Positions 37,324 through 46,689 of a stretch of DNA of 64,000 nt are shown one piece after another (position 1 is the first letter of the stretch; each line of letters begins with the position of its first letter). The notes below the pieces were generated by a model. The model did no database searches, was not told the origin of the DNA, and was given only the letters and a program-made list of their open reading frames with translations. Where the stretch lies: the NCBI GenBank assembly GCA_964605665.1, contig CAZSDP010000003.1, positions 124,001 to 188,000 of the forward strand. The letters are read 5' to 3'. This DNA comes from CAZSDP01 sp964605665. GTDB lineage: Bacteria; Planctomycetota; UBA8108; UBA1146. Made by a program: the position numbers and the translations under genes.

Positions 37324-38352
37324 ATGTCCGAATCGGAGACGATCTACGTCGGCATCGACCTCGGGACCAGTCGCACTTCGATCACGACTTCCACTGGGGT
37401 TCGAACCACTGTGTGGTCCTACGTCGGCTATCCCGAAGATCACGTGTCACTGAAAATGTTGGGCGGACGAGAGAAGATCTTCGGTGAAGAGGCGGTAGAA
37501 CACCGGATGTCGGTCGATCTCCATCGCCCTCTTGCTGCCGGAGTGATCAAAGACGATGGGAAGTCGCGACAAGCGGTCCACGATCTCTTTGAGCATGTGA
37601 TGGCCGAAGCGCAGATACCCGTCGGAAGCACGATTTATGGAGTGATCGGAGCCCCCGCCGAGGCGAGTGTCGACTCGAAGGCAGCCATCATCGATGCGGC
37701 GAGCGACTTCATCGATTCGATCGTGGTTTGCAGCGAACCTTTCTCCGTCGCCTACGGCCTCGATTTCCTCGGTGACACTCTCGTCGTCGACATCGGAGCG
37801 GGGACGATCGATCTCTGTCGCGTGCACGGCACGATGCCGAAACCGGAAGATCAAAGGACCCACCACACGGCGGGGGACTCGATCGATCAGAAGTTAGCGG
37901 ACCTGATTCACTCGAAGTATCCGGAAGCGCAGTTCTCCGAGAATATGATCCGCGACCTCAAAGAACAGCACTCGTCGGTCTCCAAGTCGATGGATCCGGT
38001 CGTCGTTTCTTTCCCGGTCAAAGGAAAGCCACAACAATTCGACGTGACCGAGCAGGTCTATGAGGCGTGCTATAGCATGGTCCCTCCCACCGTCGAAGCA
38101 CTCCAAGACTTGATCGCCACCTATGACCCGGAATTCCAGGCAAAGATGCGCAATCACGTCCTCCTCGGTGGAGGTGGCAGTCAGATCCGCGGTCTCGCTC
38201 GAGCGGTCGAAGAGGCGCTCGGTGAGTACGGCGGCGGTAAGGTTCGAGCGGTGGAAGAACCTCAATTCGCAGGATCGAACGGCGCTTTGAAAATCGCCCT
38301 CGACCTTCCCGAAAAGTACTGGCAGGAATTCGTGAATAGTCGCGCTCAGTAG
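37324..38352 (+). CDS. MamK-like bacterial actin
   Basis: A protein of 342 aa, close to MamK length. The ATG follows AAGGAGAGAGAAGAGT. Actin-fold nucleotide motifs are intact: phosphate 1 GIDLGTSRTS, phosphate 2 VVDIGAGTIDL and adenosine LLGGGGSQIRGL. It differs from MreB/FtsA by the absence of extra domains and resembles the MamK branch known from magnetosome positioning. No other magnetosome genes are nearby, so a general cytoskeletal or positioning role is more likely. It ends at a strong bidirectional terminator. Confidence 0.87.
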   Translation: MSESETIYVGIDLGTSRTSITTSTGVRTTVWSYVGYPEDHVSLKMLGGREKIFGEEAVEHRMSVDLHRPLAAGVIKDDGKSRQAVHDLFEHVMAEAQIPVGSTIYGVIGAPAEASVDSKAAIIDAASDFIDSIVVCSEPFSVAYGLDFLGDTLVVDIGAGTIDLCRVHGTMPKPEDQRTHHTAGDSIDQKLADLIHSKYPEAQFSENMIRDLKEQHSSVSKSMDPVVVSFPVKGKPQQFDVTEQVYEACYSMVPPTVEALQDLIATYDPEFQAKMRNHVLLGGGGSQIRGLARAVEEALGEYGGGKVRAVEEPQFAGSNGALKIALDLPEKYWQEFVNSRAQ

Positions 38353-38373
38353 ATCACGCTTCATCTGCCAGCG

Positions 38374-38411
38374 AAAAACCCCTCGATGCCGAACGGCATC
38401 GAGGGGTTTTT
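38374..38411. terminator. Bidirectional terminator between mamK-like and YfcE-like genes
   Basis: AAAAACCCCTCGATGCC-GAAC-GGCATCGAGGGGTTTTT is a perfect inverted repeat with T-tracts on both strands, placed between convergent genes. Confidence 0.95.
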
Positions 38412-38436
38412 CATTCGGTGGACTACGACGGTGAAT

Positions 38437-38907
38437 TCACTCCGTCTCTAGAAAGAGATGCTCCGCGTTCCACCCCGTCTCCTCGAGCCATAGTCGCGCA
38501 ACGGTGACCGGCAAATCGAATCGCCGAGGTCCTGCACTCCCTGGATTGAGATAGAGGAGGCCCTCCCTCTCCTCGAGAAGTGGCCGGTGAGAATGCCCGC
38601 TGATCACTCCGTCGAGCGCGGCAACGTTCAGATCGAGGTCGAGATCATGAACATCGTGAATCAAATAGAGCGCTCGCTGCTCTTCTTGAAAAACCGCGGT
38701 CTCCGGAAGGGACTGTGCCCAAGCTGAAGTGTCGACGTTTCCGCGAATCGCCGTGACCGGAGCGATCTGCTCGAGTTGAGCCAAGATCTCTCGATCCCCG
38801 ATGTCGCCGGCGTGAATGATCCGTGAGCACCCTTGCAGAGCGTTCAGGGCGCTCTCGCGCAGCAATCCGTGAGTGTCGGAAATGACCCCGAACCAACGTT
38901 GATTCAT
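38437..38907 (-). CDS. YfcE/MJ0936-type metallophosphoesterase
   Basis: A protein of 156 aa. Motifs: GVISDTHG, IIHAGDIGD, RGNVD, GVISGHSH. They form the dinuclear metal site of calcineurin-like phosphodiesterases. The usual THGH motif is altered to IHDVH here, which may affect one metal ligand. It would act on phosphodiesters in the cytoplasm. It overlaps the cupin gene by 4 bp. Confidence 0.9.
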   Translation of the reverse strand: MNQRWFGVISDTHGLLRESALNALQGCSRIIHAGDIGDREILAQLEQIAPVTAIRGNVDTSAWAQSLPETAVFQEEQRALYLIHDVHDLDLDLNVAALDGVISGHSHRPLLEEREGLLYLNPGSAGPRRFDLPVTVARLWLEETGWNAEHLFLETE

Positions 38908-39407
38908 CGAGCCACTTCACCGCCGAGAAGCGGACGAGTCTCAGGAAACTGTGCGAGAAAGGTTTGAGCACGATCTCGATCGTCGCGAAGCAGGGTGAAA
39001 TCCTCGAATTCAAACCCCGGAGCCACCGAGCATGCGACAAGGGAATACTCTCCCGTCGTCTGAGCCGCTTGCCACGCTCGGGCAGGGACCACTCGCAGTG
39101 GCTCTCCGGTCTCACCTTCGGCGGGCCCCAATCGTTCGACACTCAGTTTGGAAAAATCTTCCGGCACGGAGAATAGATCGAGGGGAGACCCCGAAAGGTG
39201 GCTCCAAGTCTCTTCAAAGCGCAGCCGATGCCAGGTACTCGGAGAATCCGCGGTCACGAGAAAATAGATACAGGTCATCGCGACCCGAGGTCCACACTCG
39301 GGAATCGAGACGATCGTTCCACTGCGGTAAATCTCGCGATAGAAACCACCCTCCGGATGTGGCTGAAGTTGCAATCGATCGATGATGTCTTGGACAAGAG
39401 CGGACAT
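38904..39407 (-). CDS. DUF985 cupin protein
   Basis: A protein of 167 aa. The ATG at 39407 follows GGGGGAGCCG. Motifs: LQPHPEGGFYREIYR, TCIYFLV, STWHRL, EETWSHLSGSPLDLF and SLVACSVAPGFEFEDF. The DUF985/cupin_5 family is a beta-barrel of possible epimerase-like or metal-binding nature. It is translationally coupled to the phosphoesterase. Confidence 0.9.
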   Translation of the reverse strand: MSALVQDIIDRLQLQPHPEGGFYREIYRSGTIVSIPECGPRVAMTCIYFLVTADSPSTWHRLRFEETWSHLSGSPLDLFSVPEDFSKLSVERLGPAEGETGEPLRVVPARAWQAAQTTGEYSLVACSVAPGFEFEDFTLLRDDRDRAQTFLAQFPETRPLLGGEVAR

Positions 39408-39497
39408 CGGCTCCCCCTCCCTATTCAGCGCCGCTGACGACAAGGAGTCGATCAGGTGTCTAAGGCGGTAGAGACGGCCACCTACCTGCGAGACGCA

Positions 39498-40274
39498 CTA
39501 CTTCCCGGTGAGAGCACGCCATTCACGATAAATCTTCAGCTGCTGTTCGCGGATCGCATCGGTCGCTGCAGGACTGAATTCGATCGTCGCCGGGATCGAA
39601 AGACGCCGCACCAGTGCATCCCAAACGAGATCGCGATTCATCGGATCAGAATCCTCGAGCGCCCGATCGAGCGGATCGATCACCGATGGGCGAGAATCTG
39701 CAGCGAGTCCGCAGAGAATCAGGAACCGAACCCGCGATTGAGGCTCCCGTGAGTAGCGAGCAGCCAAGGCATCGATCCCCTCGGAGACGTCGAGTTCGAT
39801 CAGAGCCTCGGCTGCGGCAATCCGAGCCAGATCGTTTCCATCTTCGAGGACTCGAGCCACCGCCGGAACCACACTCGATCCGTAGCTGACCACCGCTTCT
39901 CTGACGAGGCCTTCCGACGAGCTCGCGCCCTTCCCCAAAAGATCCATCAAGGTCGGCAATGCTCTGCGGTCTCCGACCGTGGAGAGGAGCCACGCGCAGA
40001 CCACCTTCGTGCGCTCATCTTGAACGGGGTCAGTCAATGATGCGACGAGGAGGTTCTTTCCGACCTCAGGTGCGTTGTCGAGAATCGACAGCATCCGAGC
40101 CACGGCTTCCTTTTGCACCTGGTCGTCGTAACTCCCCAGATTGGGGATGATCGTCGTGTCGCGGATGTCTTCGAGCGCTTGCTCTTTGGGAGTTGCCGAG
40201 CAGCCGGTTGCCACCGCAACGACCAGTAGGAATAGAAGCACGTGAACTCTCAGAAACGCCCAACGCTCATTCAC
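39498..40274 (-). CDS. HEAT-repeat lipoprotein
   Basis: A protein of 258 aa. The GTG start follows GAGGAGG. The lipobox is ATGC in a clear signal sequence. The body is alpha-helical HEAT/armadillo-like repeats (VQKEAVARMLSILDNAPEVG; TKVVCAWLLSTVGDRRALPT; DLARIAAAEALIELDVSEGI). It lies 24 bp after the secretin gene in the same operon, so a pilotin-like or scaffolding role for the secretin is conceivable but unproven. Confidence 0.8.
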   Translation of the reverse strand: MNERWAFLRVHVLLFLLVVAVATGCSATPKEQALEDIRDTTIIPNLGSYDDQVQKEAVARMLSILDNAPEVGKNLLVASLTDPVQDERTKVVCAWLLSTVGDRRALPTLMDLLGKGASSSEGLVREAVVSYGSSVVPAVARVLEDGNDLARIAAAEALIELDVSEGIDALAARYSREPQSRVRFLILCGLAADSRPSVIDPLDRALEDSDPMNRDLVWDALVRRLSIPATIEFSPAATDAIREQQLKIYREWRALTGK

Positions 40275-40298
40275 TCTGGCGCCTCCTCGCGATCTCGA

Positions 40299-42791
40299 TT
40301 AGAGGCCTTGCACGGGACGCTGATCGCTCGAGTTCAGCTCATCCCAGCGTAGATCGAGATCTTCCAACCGTTCACCCAATTCATCGAGCGTGATGCTGCG
40401 GGTCGCAAAGTTCGCGAGATCTTCTTCGAACCCACCCAACGAGATCGCGTCGTCTCGGAACTGAGTCTCGAGGCGAGAGCTGAGATAGGTGGCAATCCCC
40501 AGGAAATCGATTCCCGACTCGGCGAGGATCTCGAAGAAAGTCGGGTAGTCGACACCTTCGACCGACAGTCCCGCGGGGTAGAGGCTTCGATAGTAACGGG
40601 TCAGCTCTTCGCGGAGCGCGCCATGCTGCTCTTCCGTTCGACCGGTCAATCCGACGTACGACCCAAACTCTTTGAGAGTCCGACCGGAGAGTTCCCGCAA
40701 TGCGACGATCGTATCGCTGGTCAACGGTCGGTCCTCACCGCGCAGAAGCACGGCTTCCCCTTTTTCGTAGAAGCTTCTGAGTTTGTCGTAAGAGAGACTC
40801 ACATGGTATGGACTGGTCGGGAGGACAATCTCGCGTCGGGGCGAAACCATGTCGTCGTAGGTCAAACCGGGATTCAACGATTTGATGTTCTCGACCAAAA
40901 TCGCTGCCGCCCGATAGAAGATATCCCGCTCTTGCTCATTCCAACCTCGTACCGATTTCTCGGGATAGGTCCGCTTGTGAGAACTCAGCGTCCGAGAGGC
41001 CTCTGGTAGGTAATCCTCGAGAATCCGCAGCTTTCGAATCAGCTCCCGCCGCTTCACGATGTTGAGGAGGGTCAGATCGAAAACCTCCTCTTGGGTGTAC
41101 CCATCCACGGGAGTCCGCGAAATCGGGTCGAGCCCTACGAGATCTCGCCCCTTCATGATGTATCGATCATTGAAGAGAACGCTGTTGAAGGTATCGAAGT
41201 GCGCACTCTCTTTCGGAGTGGCGATCGGATCGATTCCTGTCTCGGAGAGGATGTGCGGCGTCAAAACGATGATGATCTCGGTGCGCTGCTTTTGCTTATT
41301 GGTGCGCCCGAGGAAATCACCGATGAAGGGGATATCTCCCAGAACCGGAATCCTGTTCTTCGACTCGAACTCCGATTCCCGAATCAATCCACCGAGGATC
41401 AACGGTCGATGGTTACGCACCCGAGCTTGTCCCCGGAATTTTCGCACCGCAACTTCGGGAATCCCGAGAAGATCTTCTTCGAAGACGCGCGCTCGACCTT
41501 GCAGGTTGTTCACCTGAATGTCGACCAGCATCGAAACGTCATTCTCCTCGTGTCCAGAGATGCGGGGCTTCACATTGAGGGTGATCCCGATGTAGCGAGT
41601 GGCGACTTCATTGACATTTTCGACGAAGTTTCCGCCGGTCGCCTCGCGCGTCACCGCGGTGGAGACGAAGGTGGGAATTTCCTCCCCCAAGTGGAGCAGG
41701 TTTTGACGGTCGTCGAGAGTGTAGAGCTTCGGACGAGCGCGGATCACCGCGTCCCCCTTACGCACCAACGCATGGACTCCCGCCAAGAATTGACCTGAAA
41801 GCCGCTCCGCAGTGTCGTCGAAGAGGAAGCTGAGCCCCGCCTGGTCGATCGGAGCAAAGGCGTCACTCGGTTGCTGAATCGATTCTCCAGGAAGTGGCGA
41901 AGCGAAGTCGAGGACGTTGCGACGCTTCTGGATGGCGAGCACGTCGACCCCGAGATCGGTGAGGGAGTCGGCGGAGAGTTCGATGATCTGCACCTCGATC
42001 ATCACCTGTCGCGCCGGTTGGTCGATCTGGTCGATGAACTTCTGGATCCGTTCCAGGTCCTCTTCAGTTCCAACCGCGAGAATTCGGTTACGACTCTCGG
42101 TCGAGGGCGACTGATCAAAGGTCAGGGTCAGCTCTTCACCTTGATATCCAGACCCCATGTTAATGGGCGGGATATCAACCGGCTCGGTGTGCGGAATCTC
42201 GAGAATGTACGGAATCGCCGGCAGGTCGACACTCGGAAGCACCTCACCTTTGGCGGGTTCATATCGGGAGTAGACGTTGCGCTTGTAGGAATGCGTAATC
42301 GTCTGGTTGCCGCGCTTGACCTGATCCTTCTTTATCTCTTCAGTGCGATGCCAAACTTGGCAGACATGTCCCGCAGCGAGCGACTCGAGCACCATCGCCA
42401 CACTGGCGAACTTCACCGGAATCGTCTTGCTGATAACGCGGTCTCGAACTTCCAGATTCTCGTAATCACGGATGATCTTGATCAGAGCGTTGGAGGTCTC
42501 TTCATCCGCGGTGATCGTGATGGAGGAATCTTTCCCTGCCACTCGAACCACCACTCCCTCGTTGACAAACTTTTCGAGGCCGGGGGTATCACGGAGGAAC
42601 TGGATGACATCTTCAGAATCGACATGGAAAAGCTCGACGAAGGTGATGCGTGGAACTTGGGCAGACGCGATCTCTGCGCCCCCAACGGCTCCTAACAATA
42701 GAAGAAGCCACAAAATAAATGCACGCCCTTGGGGAGCTCCGAAACGGGATAACCGGAATCTCCCACGGCGTGGGCTATCACTGCACGGCAT
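40299..42791 (-). CDS. Secretin (type II secretion/type IV pilus-like) with long C-terminal extension
   Basis: A protein of about 830 aa from the ATG at 42791; an upstream GTG at 42860 is possible and the ribosome binding site is weak. The signal segment lies at about 24-45. N-domains with the ring-building fold span about 50-260. The secretin beta-barrel core runs from about 262 to 515 (RQVMIEVQIIELS, VIRARPKLYTLD, PLILGGLIRE, IPVLGDIPFIGDFLGR, EIIIVLTPHIL). About 310 residues after the core have no match that I can recognise; S-domains are normally much shorter. It would form an outer-membrane channel. No other secretion genes are in the window. Confidence 0.88.
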   Translation of the reverse strand: MPCSDSPRRGRFRLSRFGAPQGRAFILWLLLLLGAVGGAEIASAQVPRITFVELFHVDSEDVIQFLRDTPGLEKFVNEGVVVRVAGKDSSITITADEETSNALIKIIRDYENLEVRDRVISKTIPVKFASVAMVLESLAAGHVCQVWHRTEEIKKDQVKRGNQTITHSYKRNVYSRYEPAKGEVLPSVDLPAIPYILEIPHTEPVDIPPINMGSGYQGEELTLTFDQSPSTESRNRILAVGTEEDLERIQKFIDQIDQPARQVMIEVQIIELSADSLTDLGVDVLAIQKRRNVLDFASPLPGESIQQPSDAFAPIDQAGLSFLFDDTAERLSGQFLAGVHALVRKGDAVIRARPKLYTLDDRQNLLHLGEEIPTFVSTAVTREATGGNFVENVNEVATRYIGITLNVKPRISGHEENDVSMLVDIQVNNLQGRARVFEEDLLGIPEVAVRKFRGQARVRNHRPLILGGLIRESEFESKNRIPVLGDIPFIGDFLGRTNKQKQRTEIIIVLTPHILSETGIDPIATPKESAHFDTFNSVLFNDRYIMKGRDLVGLDPISRTPVDGYTQEEVFDLTLLNIVKRRELIRKLRILEDYLPEASRTLSSHKRTYPEKSVRGWNEQERDIFYRAAAILVENIKSLNPGLTYDDMVSPRREIVLPTSPYHVSLSYDKLRSFYEKGEAVLLRGEDRPLTSDTIVALRELSGRTLKEFGSYVGLTGRTEEQHGALREELTRYYRSLYPAGLSVEGVDYPTFFEILAESGIDFLGIATYLSSRLETQFRDDAISLGGFEEDLANFATRSITLDELGERLEDLDLRWDELNSSDQRPVQGL

Positions 42792-42922
42792 CGATCGCCC
42801 ATCTTCGAGGATCGGGCGAGGGAGCCACGGCGCCGGCCCCTTCGCTCCGAAATTGAACACTGCCCCGAGAGTCTAACACCCTTCTCTGGGAAGAACACTC
42901 GGATCTGGTTCGATGACCCTCT

Positions 42923-45199
42923 CTATTTATTAGTATCGGCGGCTGGAGAGAAATTTTCCACCAAGACCCATCCCGCCCAGTGCCGGGGGGCTCGACGCTC
43001 CGGATCCGCGAGTGCGTCTTTTCGGGCAATATGGAGGGCAGAACGGGGATCTCCCGACTTCGCCAGCTCGCGGTGAAAGGCGCGAAAGAAGTTGCCTGCA
43101 GGAACATCCGCCACCGGCCATAGAGAGCCGAGGAGTGCCGTTCCGCCCGCCTCGAAGACCGCCCGGGGGAAGCCGGCGAGGTCGTCCCCCCCTTCCGCCC
43201 TCGAAAGCCCTGTCTCGCAGCCGGAGAGGGTCACCAGAGCGCAGTTGCTCAGATCCCAATTCTGTAACTCACCCGCGTGAAGACGACCATCCTCACCATC
43301 CCCCGGAGCGAGAAGCAAACGAGAGGCTTCAGGACGGTGTCTTTCAAACTCGCCGTGACAGCCGAGGTGAATCAGGTTTGCCGCCGGGGCCGCGAAGTGA
43401 AGCTGGGACTCGGTAGCGGCTCGCCCCACCAAGCGGAGATAGCCGTGGGAGCTGCCCGCCCAGACGGAAGTTTCAGTTCGGGTCGACGGAAGCCGTGGGC
43501 GTTCGGTTCCCCCACCCTTTGCTCGACCGAGATCGGGATCGACCAGAGCGACAAGGGGTCCGGTGACGCGACGGAGATCGGGAGTGATGGTCGCGGAGTG
43601 AAGATCTGCTGCGGTCGAGAGAGTCCGAGACTCTCCGATCGGGACTCCTGCAATCTCCAGACGAGCGTAGGGAATCGGCCGCAAGAGTCCAAAGGGGACC
43701 AAAACGAGATCGGTGGCGAGCTCAGTCCCATGGGGCGCAAAGAGCCGTTCCGAAAACCAGGCCACGCTAGCGCGGTCCCCCCCGCGAGACCGCAATAACG
43801 CGAAGACTCGCTCGACAGCAACCCCAGCAACCACCGGAACCGAAGCCAAAGAGATCTGGTCATCGTGGATGTGGACCGAGATCAACAATTCTTCGGTGGC
43901 GGCGAGGACGAGCACCGATTGCGATCGATCGAGCTTCGCCAACGTCTCCTCGAGATCGAAGGCTCGCCCACTGTCGCGAGGACGCATCGCCTCGATGGCC
44001 CGGAGCACCCGTCGAGGATCGGAAATCGCCGCCGCCCGACGCAGCTCAGCTTCGAAGGAGGTCCGATAATGTCGGACCACTCCACCATCGATGCGCCGCA
44101 GAAGGACGTGGGAGCGAATGCGAGCCAACCCTTCTCGCATCCGCGTCAGCTCACTCTCTTGCTTCTCAGAATCCCCCTCCCTCTCCGCTGCAACGGCGAG
44201 AAGAGTCGCGACCCGAACCAATATTCGCGGGTCTTCGGTGGGAATCGCGGCGAGCGTCTCTTGAGTCTCAGTTTTCCACCCTCTCGCCAACGACAACCGC
44301 GCCCAGAGGAGCTCCGCGGCATAGGTGGTCTCAGTGGAGCGGGTGCCGGTTCGGGCAACCCGAGCGAAGCTGCGCGCCTCATCGAGGAGCTTGCGACGTC
44401 TCGCGCCATTGTCGACCTGGGCGAGCTGATCGAGGAGTCCTTCGGCGAGCAGAATGCTCCGCTCGGCGCGGAGCTGATCATTTTCCGCAACGACCTCGGC
44501 GATCCGATCGAGTCGGTCTTCAGCAGCGCGCCGATTGACGCGATCGGCATCGGCGTATGAACGCTGCACCCGAGCTCCGAGAATCGACCAAACTAACGAT
44601 GATCGGCGCGCGAGATCGGGGGAGACCGCCGCCAGCCGCGGTGCGAGGGCGCGCAAAGATCGGAGGTGGCGATCCGCACGACTCGCCCAACCGAGCTCCA
44701 ACGAGAGTCGAGCAGCAGCCTCGATCGCTTCCACCTTCTCCCGATCGTCGGTGGCACTGTCGATCGCTGATTCGCGTCGCTGAAGACTCTCCTCGGCGGT
44801 GAGAACTCGAAGTTTGCCCTCTCGGGTGATGCTCTTCTCCTCTGAGACGTCGATCACCACCTGGGCGGGAATCCCGAGTCGGGGGAGGGACCACGGATCG
44901 ATCCCCAAGTCTTTCGGGGAGATCTCGACCCGACGATTCTCTCCGAGGGCCTCGGAATCGAAATCGAGGCGACCCCTCGCCGTTTCGACGCGACACGACG
45001 CGAGTTGTACTCCATCGGGAAAGTCGATCTGCAAGAAGGTCGAACCAGAACTCGCGTCACTCCATAGATCGATCGGATGGAACTCGATCGAAGGGCTCGG
45101 AGCCGAATTCTCCTGAGCGGAGACCGCCGTGCAGAGCAGGATCAAGATCGCCGGAATCGCTATTCGATAGTGAGGCTGAATTCCTCGCACGACCACCAC
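42923..45199 (-). CDS. CHAT-domain (caspase-like) exported protein with TPR-like helical region
   Basis: A protein of about 758 aa. The start is one of several clustered in-frame GTG codons near 45199. The signal peptide ends AVSAQ. A beta-rich N-terminal part (to about 140) is followed by helical TPR-like repeats (about 145-420). The CHAT peptidase fold spans about 450-750, with catalytic His in LIHLGCHGEF and Cys in LVTLSGCETG. CHAT proteases in bacteria include separase-like and Craspase-type enzymes. Here export and the secretin neighbour suggest periplasmic processing. The target is unknown. Confidence 0.85.
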   Translation of the reverse strand: MVVVRGIQPHYRIAIPAILILLCTAVSAQENSAPSPSIEFHPIDLWSDASSGSTFLQIDFPDGVQLASCRVETARGRLDFDSEALGENRRVEISPKDLGIDPWSLPRLGIPAQVVIDVSEEKSITREGKLRVLTAEESLQRRESAIDSATDDREKVEAIEAAARLSLELGWASRADRHLRSLRALAPRLAAVSPDLARRSSLVWSILGARVQRSYADADRVNRRAAEDRLDRIAEVVAENDQLRAERSILLAEGLLDQLAQVDNGARRRKLLDEARSFARVARTGTRSTETTYAAELLWARLSLARGWKTETQETLAAIPTEDPRILVRVATLLAVAAEREGDSEKQESELTRMREGLARIRSHVLLRRIDGGVVRHYRTSFEAELRRAAAISDPRRVLRAIEAMRPRDSGRAFDLEETLAKLDRSQSVLVLAATEELLISVHIHDDQISLASVPVVAGVAVERVFALLRSRGGDRASVAWFSERLFAPHGTELATDLVLVPFGLLRPIPYARLEIAGVPIGESRTLSTAADLHSATITPDLRRVTGPLVALVDPDLGRAKGGGTERPRLPSTRTETSVWAGSSHGYLRLVGRAATESQLHFAAPAANLIHLGCHGEFERHRPEASRLLLAPGDGEDGRLHAGELQNWDLSNCALVTLSGCETGLSRAEGGDDLAGFPRAVFEAGGTALLGSLWPVADVPAGNFFRAFHRELAKSGDPRSALHIARKDALADPERRAPRHWAGWVLVENFSPAADTNK

Positions 45200-45287
45200 C
45201 CTGGCGTTTCCAAAGGTTTGAGTTCACTCCGACTGGCGCCGAGAACGGCGTCCAACCTCCGCATTCTGCGAATCGAAGCGGGCGAAA

Positions 45288-46265
45288 TCAATCCGCCGCA
45301 TCTTCGAGAAGGCCGTGCTCCTCCCCAACCACCGCCCCTCTCGGCACCGAAGCGAGATCAAAAGTGTCGATCAGCGACTCGGGTCTGCAGGCGTGATTTG
45401 GCCCGACCAAGCCGGCGAGTTCAGCGACTCGCCCGATCAACCGCTCAGGGGTAACTCCTCGTCGACGGAAGTGCTCGATCGAGGTGTCTCCATGCCTTTT
45501 CGCCAATCGGCGACCGTCATGCCCCACCACCAAGGGAACGTGGATAAATTGCGGAGGGGTCCAGCCCAATTCTCGGTAGAGGAGAAGTTGCCGCGGGGTG
45601 GAGGGGAGAAGATCATCCGCGCGCAACACTTCGGTGACCCCCTGAGCCGCATCGTCCACGACCACCGCGAGCTGGTAGGCAGCTCCCCGATCCCGCTTAC
45701 AGATCACGAAGTCACCACAGATCGCCCCCGGTTGCCGACCGAGAAATCGGTCTTCAAAGGGTACCGATCCTCTCCGCACTCGAAAGCGAAGCGCTGGATC
45801 GCGACCCGTTTTTGCTCGCGCCTCCTCGACGCTGGAGAATTTTCCGAAGCAGGTTCCCGGATAGACGGGACCATCGAGAGTCGCTTCATGGGGCGCGCTC
45901 GCCGATTCTTCGATCTCCCGACGACTGCAGACGCAGGGATAGGCGAGGCCGCTGGAGAGCAATCGTTCCGCCGCAGCTTCATGAAGGGCGGAACGGGTGC
46001 TTTGAATCACCGCGTCGCCATCCCAATCGAATCCGAGCCAGAGGAGTCCTTCGATCGTCTGCTCAATCAATTCGGGACGGACACGCGGTCCATCGATGTC
46101 TTCGATCCGCAGCAAGATCTGTCCCCCGCGCGATCGAATCGACAGCCAAGCGAGCAAGAAGGAGCGAACGTTCCCCAAGTGCAACACCCCCGTCGGAGAA
46201 GGAGCGAGTCTTCCCACGAGAGGAGTTGTCGAATCGGCGGCGGAGTTCTGCGGTCGTCGAGTCAT
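45288..46265 (-). CDS. gluQ: Glutamyl-Q tRNA(Asp) synthetase
   Basis: A protein of 325 aa, the length of GluQ-RS rather than full GltX. HIGH-like HLGN at 29-32 within GRLAPSPTGVLHLGN and KMSKS-like RRLAKRHGDTS. The zinc-site cysteines (YPCVCSRRE and YPGTC) are present. The anticodon-binding domain of GltX is missing, as expected. It glutamylates queuosine at position 34 of tRNA-Asp. It is the first gene of the leftward group. A long non-coding, repeat-bearing region lies upstream. Confidence 0.92.
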   Translation of the reverse strand: MTRRPQNSAADSTTPLVGRLAPSPTGVLHLGNVRSFLLAWLSIRSRGGQILLRIEDIDGPRVRPELIEQTIEGLLWLGFDWDGDAVIQSTRSALHEAAAERLLSSGLAYPCVCSRREIEESASAPHEATLDGPVYPGTCFGKFSSVEEARAKTGRDPALRFRVRRGSVPFEDRFLGRQPGAICGDFVICKRDRGAAYQLAVVVDDAAQGVTEVLRADDLLPSTPRQLLLYRELGWTPPQFIHVPLVVGHDGRRLAKRHGDTSIEHFRRRGVTPERLIGRVAELAGLVGPNHACRPESLIDTFDLASVPRGAVVGEEHGLLEDAAD

Positions 46266-46344
46266 GCCAAGGATGTACCTCAGGAACGAAGTCGATGCTG
46301 AGAAAAGTATCGAGAGACCTCACCAGCTAAGGCCCGCTCCTCTA

Positions 46345-46623
46345 CCCCAACGGGTGAGCGCCAAGCGGAGCGGAGAGCTCCCCTAAGACCGAAGAGCAAC
46401 TCAAGATGCCCCCAAGATGCCCACTCAGAACCCCCACCTCTACCCCAACACCCCACTCCTCGGGGTGAAGGCTCTCCCCAACGGGTGAGCGCCAAGCGGA
46501 GCGGAGAGCTCCCCTAAGACCGAAGAGCAACTCAAGATGCCCCCAAGATGCCCACTCAGAACCCCCACCTCTACCCCAACACCCCACTCCTCGGGGTGAA
46601 GGCTCTCCCCAACGGGTGAGAGC
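46345..46623. repeat. 131-bp direct tandem repeat (two full units plus fragment)
   Basis: Units at 46345-46475 and 46476-46606 begin CCCCAACGGGTGAGCGCC. A third partial unit begins at 46607. The units are almost identical except for the first few bases and contain inner short repeats (AAGATGCCC twice). The array is upstream of gluQ and has no coding function that I can see. Confidence 0.9.
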
Positions 46624-46647
46624 CGAGGGGGTTCGGGGAGAACCCCC

Positions 46648-46685
46648 TAAAAAAACAGACCCAGAGGGCTTCTCGCCCTCTGGGT
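46648..46685 (-). terminator. Strong minus-strand terminator with no obvious gene upstream
   Basis: On the minus strand GACCCAGAGGGC-GAGAA-GCCCTCTGGGTC is followed by TGTTTTTTT. The nearest upstream gene on that strand (epimerase) ends about 420 bp away, so it may end a non-coding RNA or a short peptide transcript. Confidence 0.85.
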
Positions 46686-46689
46686 CCAT

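Noticed and set aside
36087..38352. Magnetosome gene island
   Set aside because: Only a MamK-like actin is present; no mamA, mamB, mamE, mamM or other mam genes are visible in the flanking sequence.
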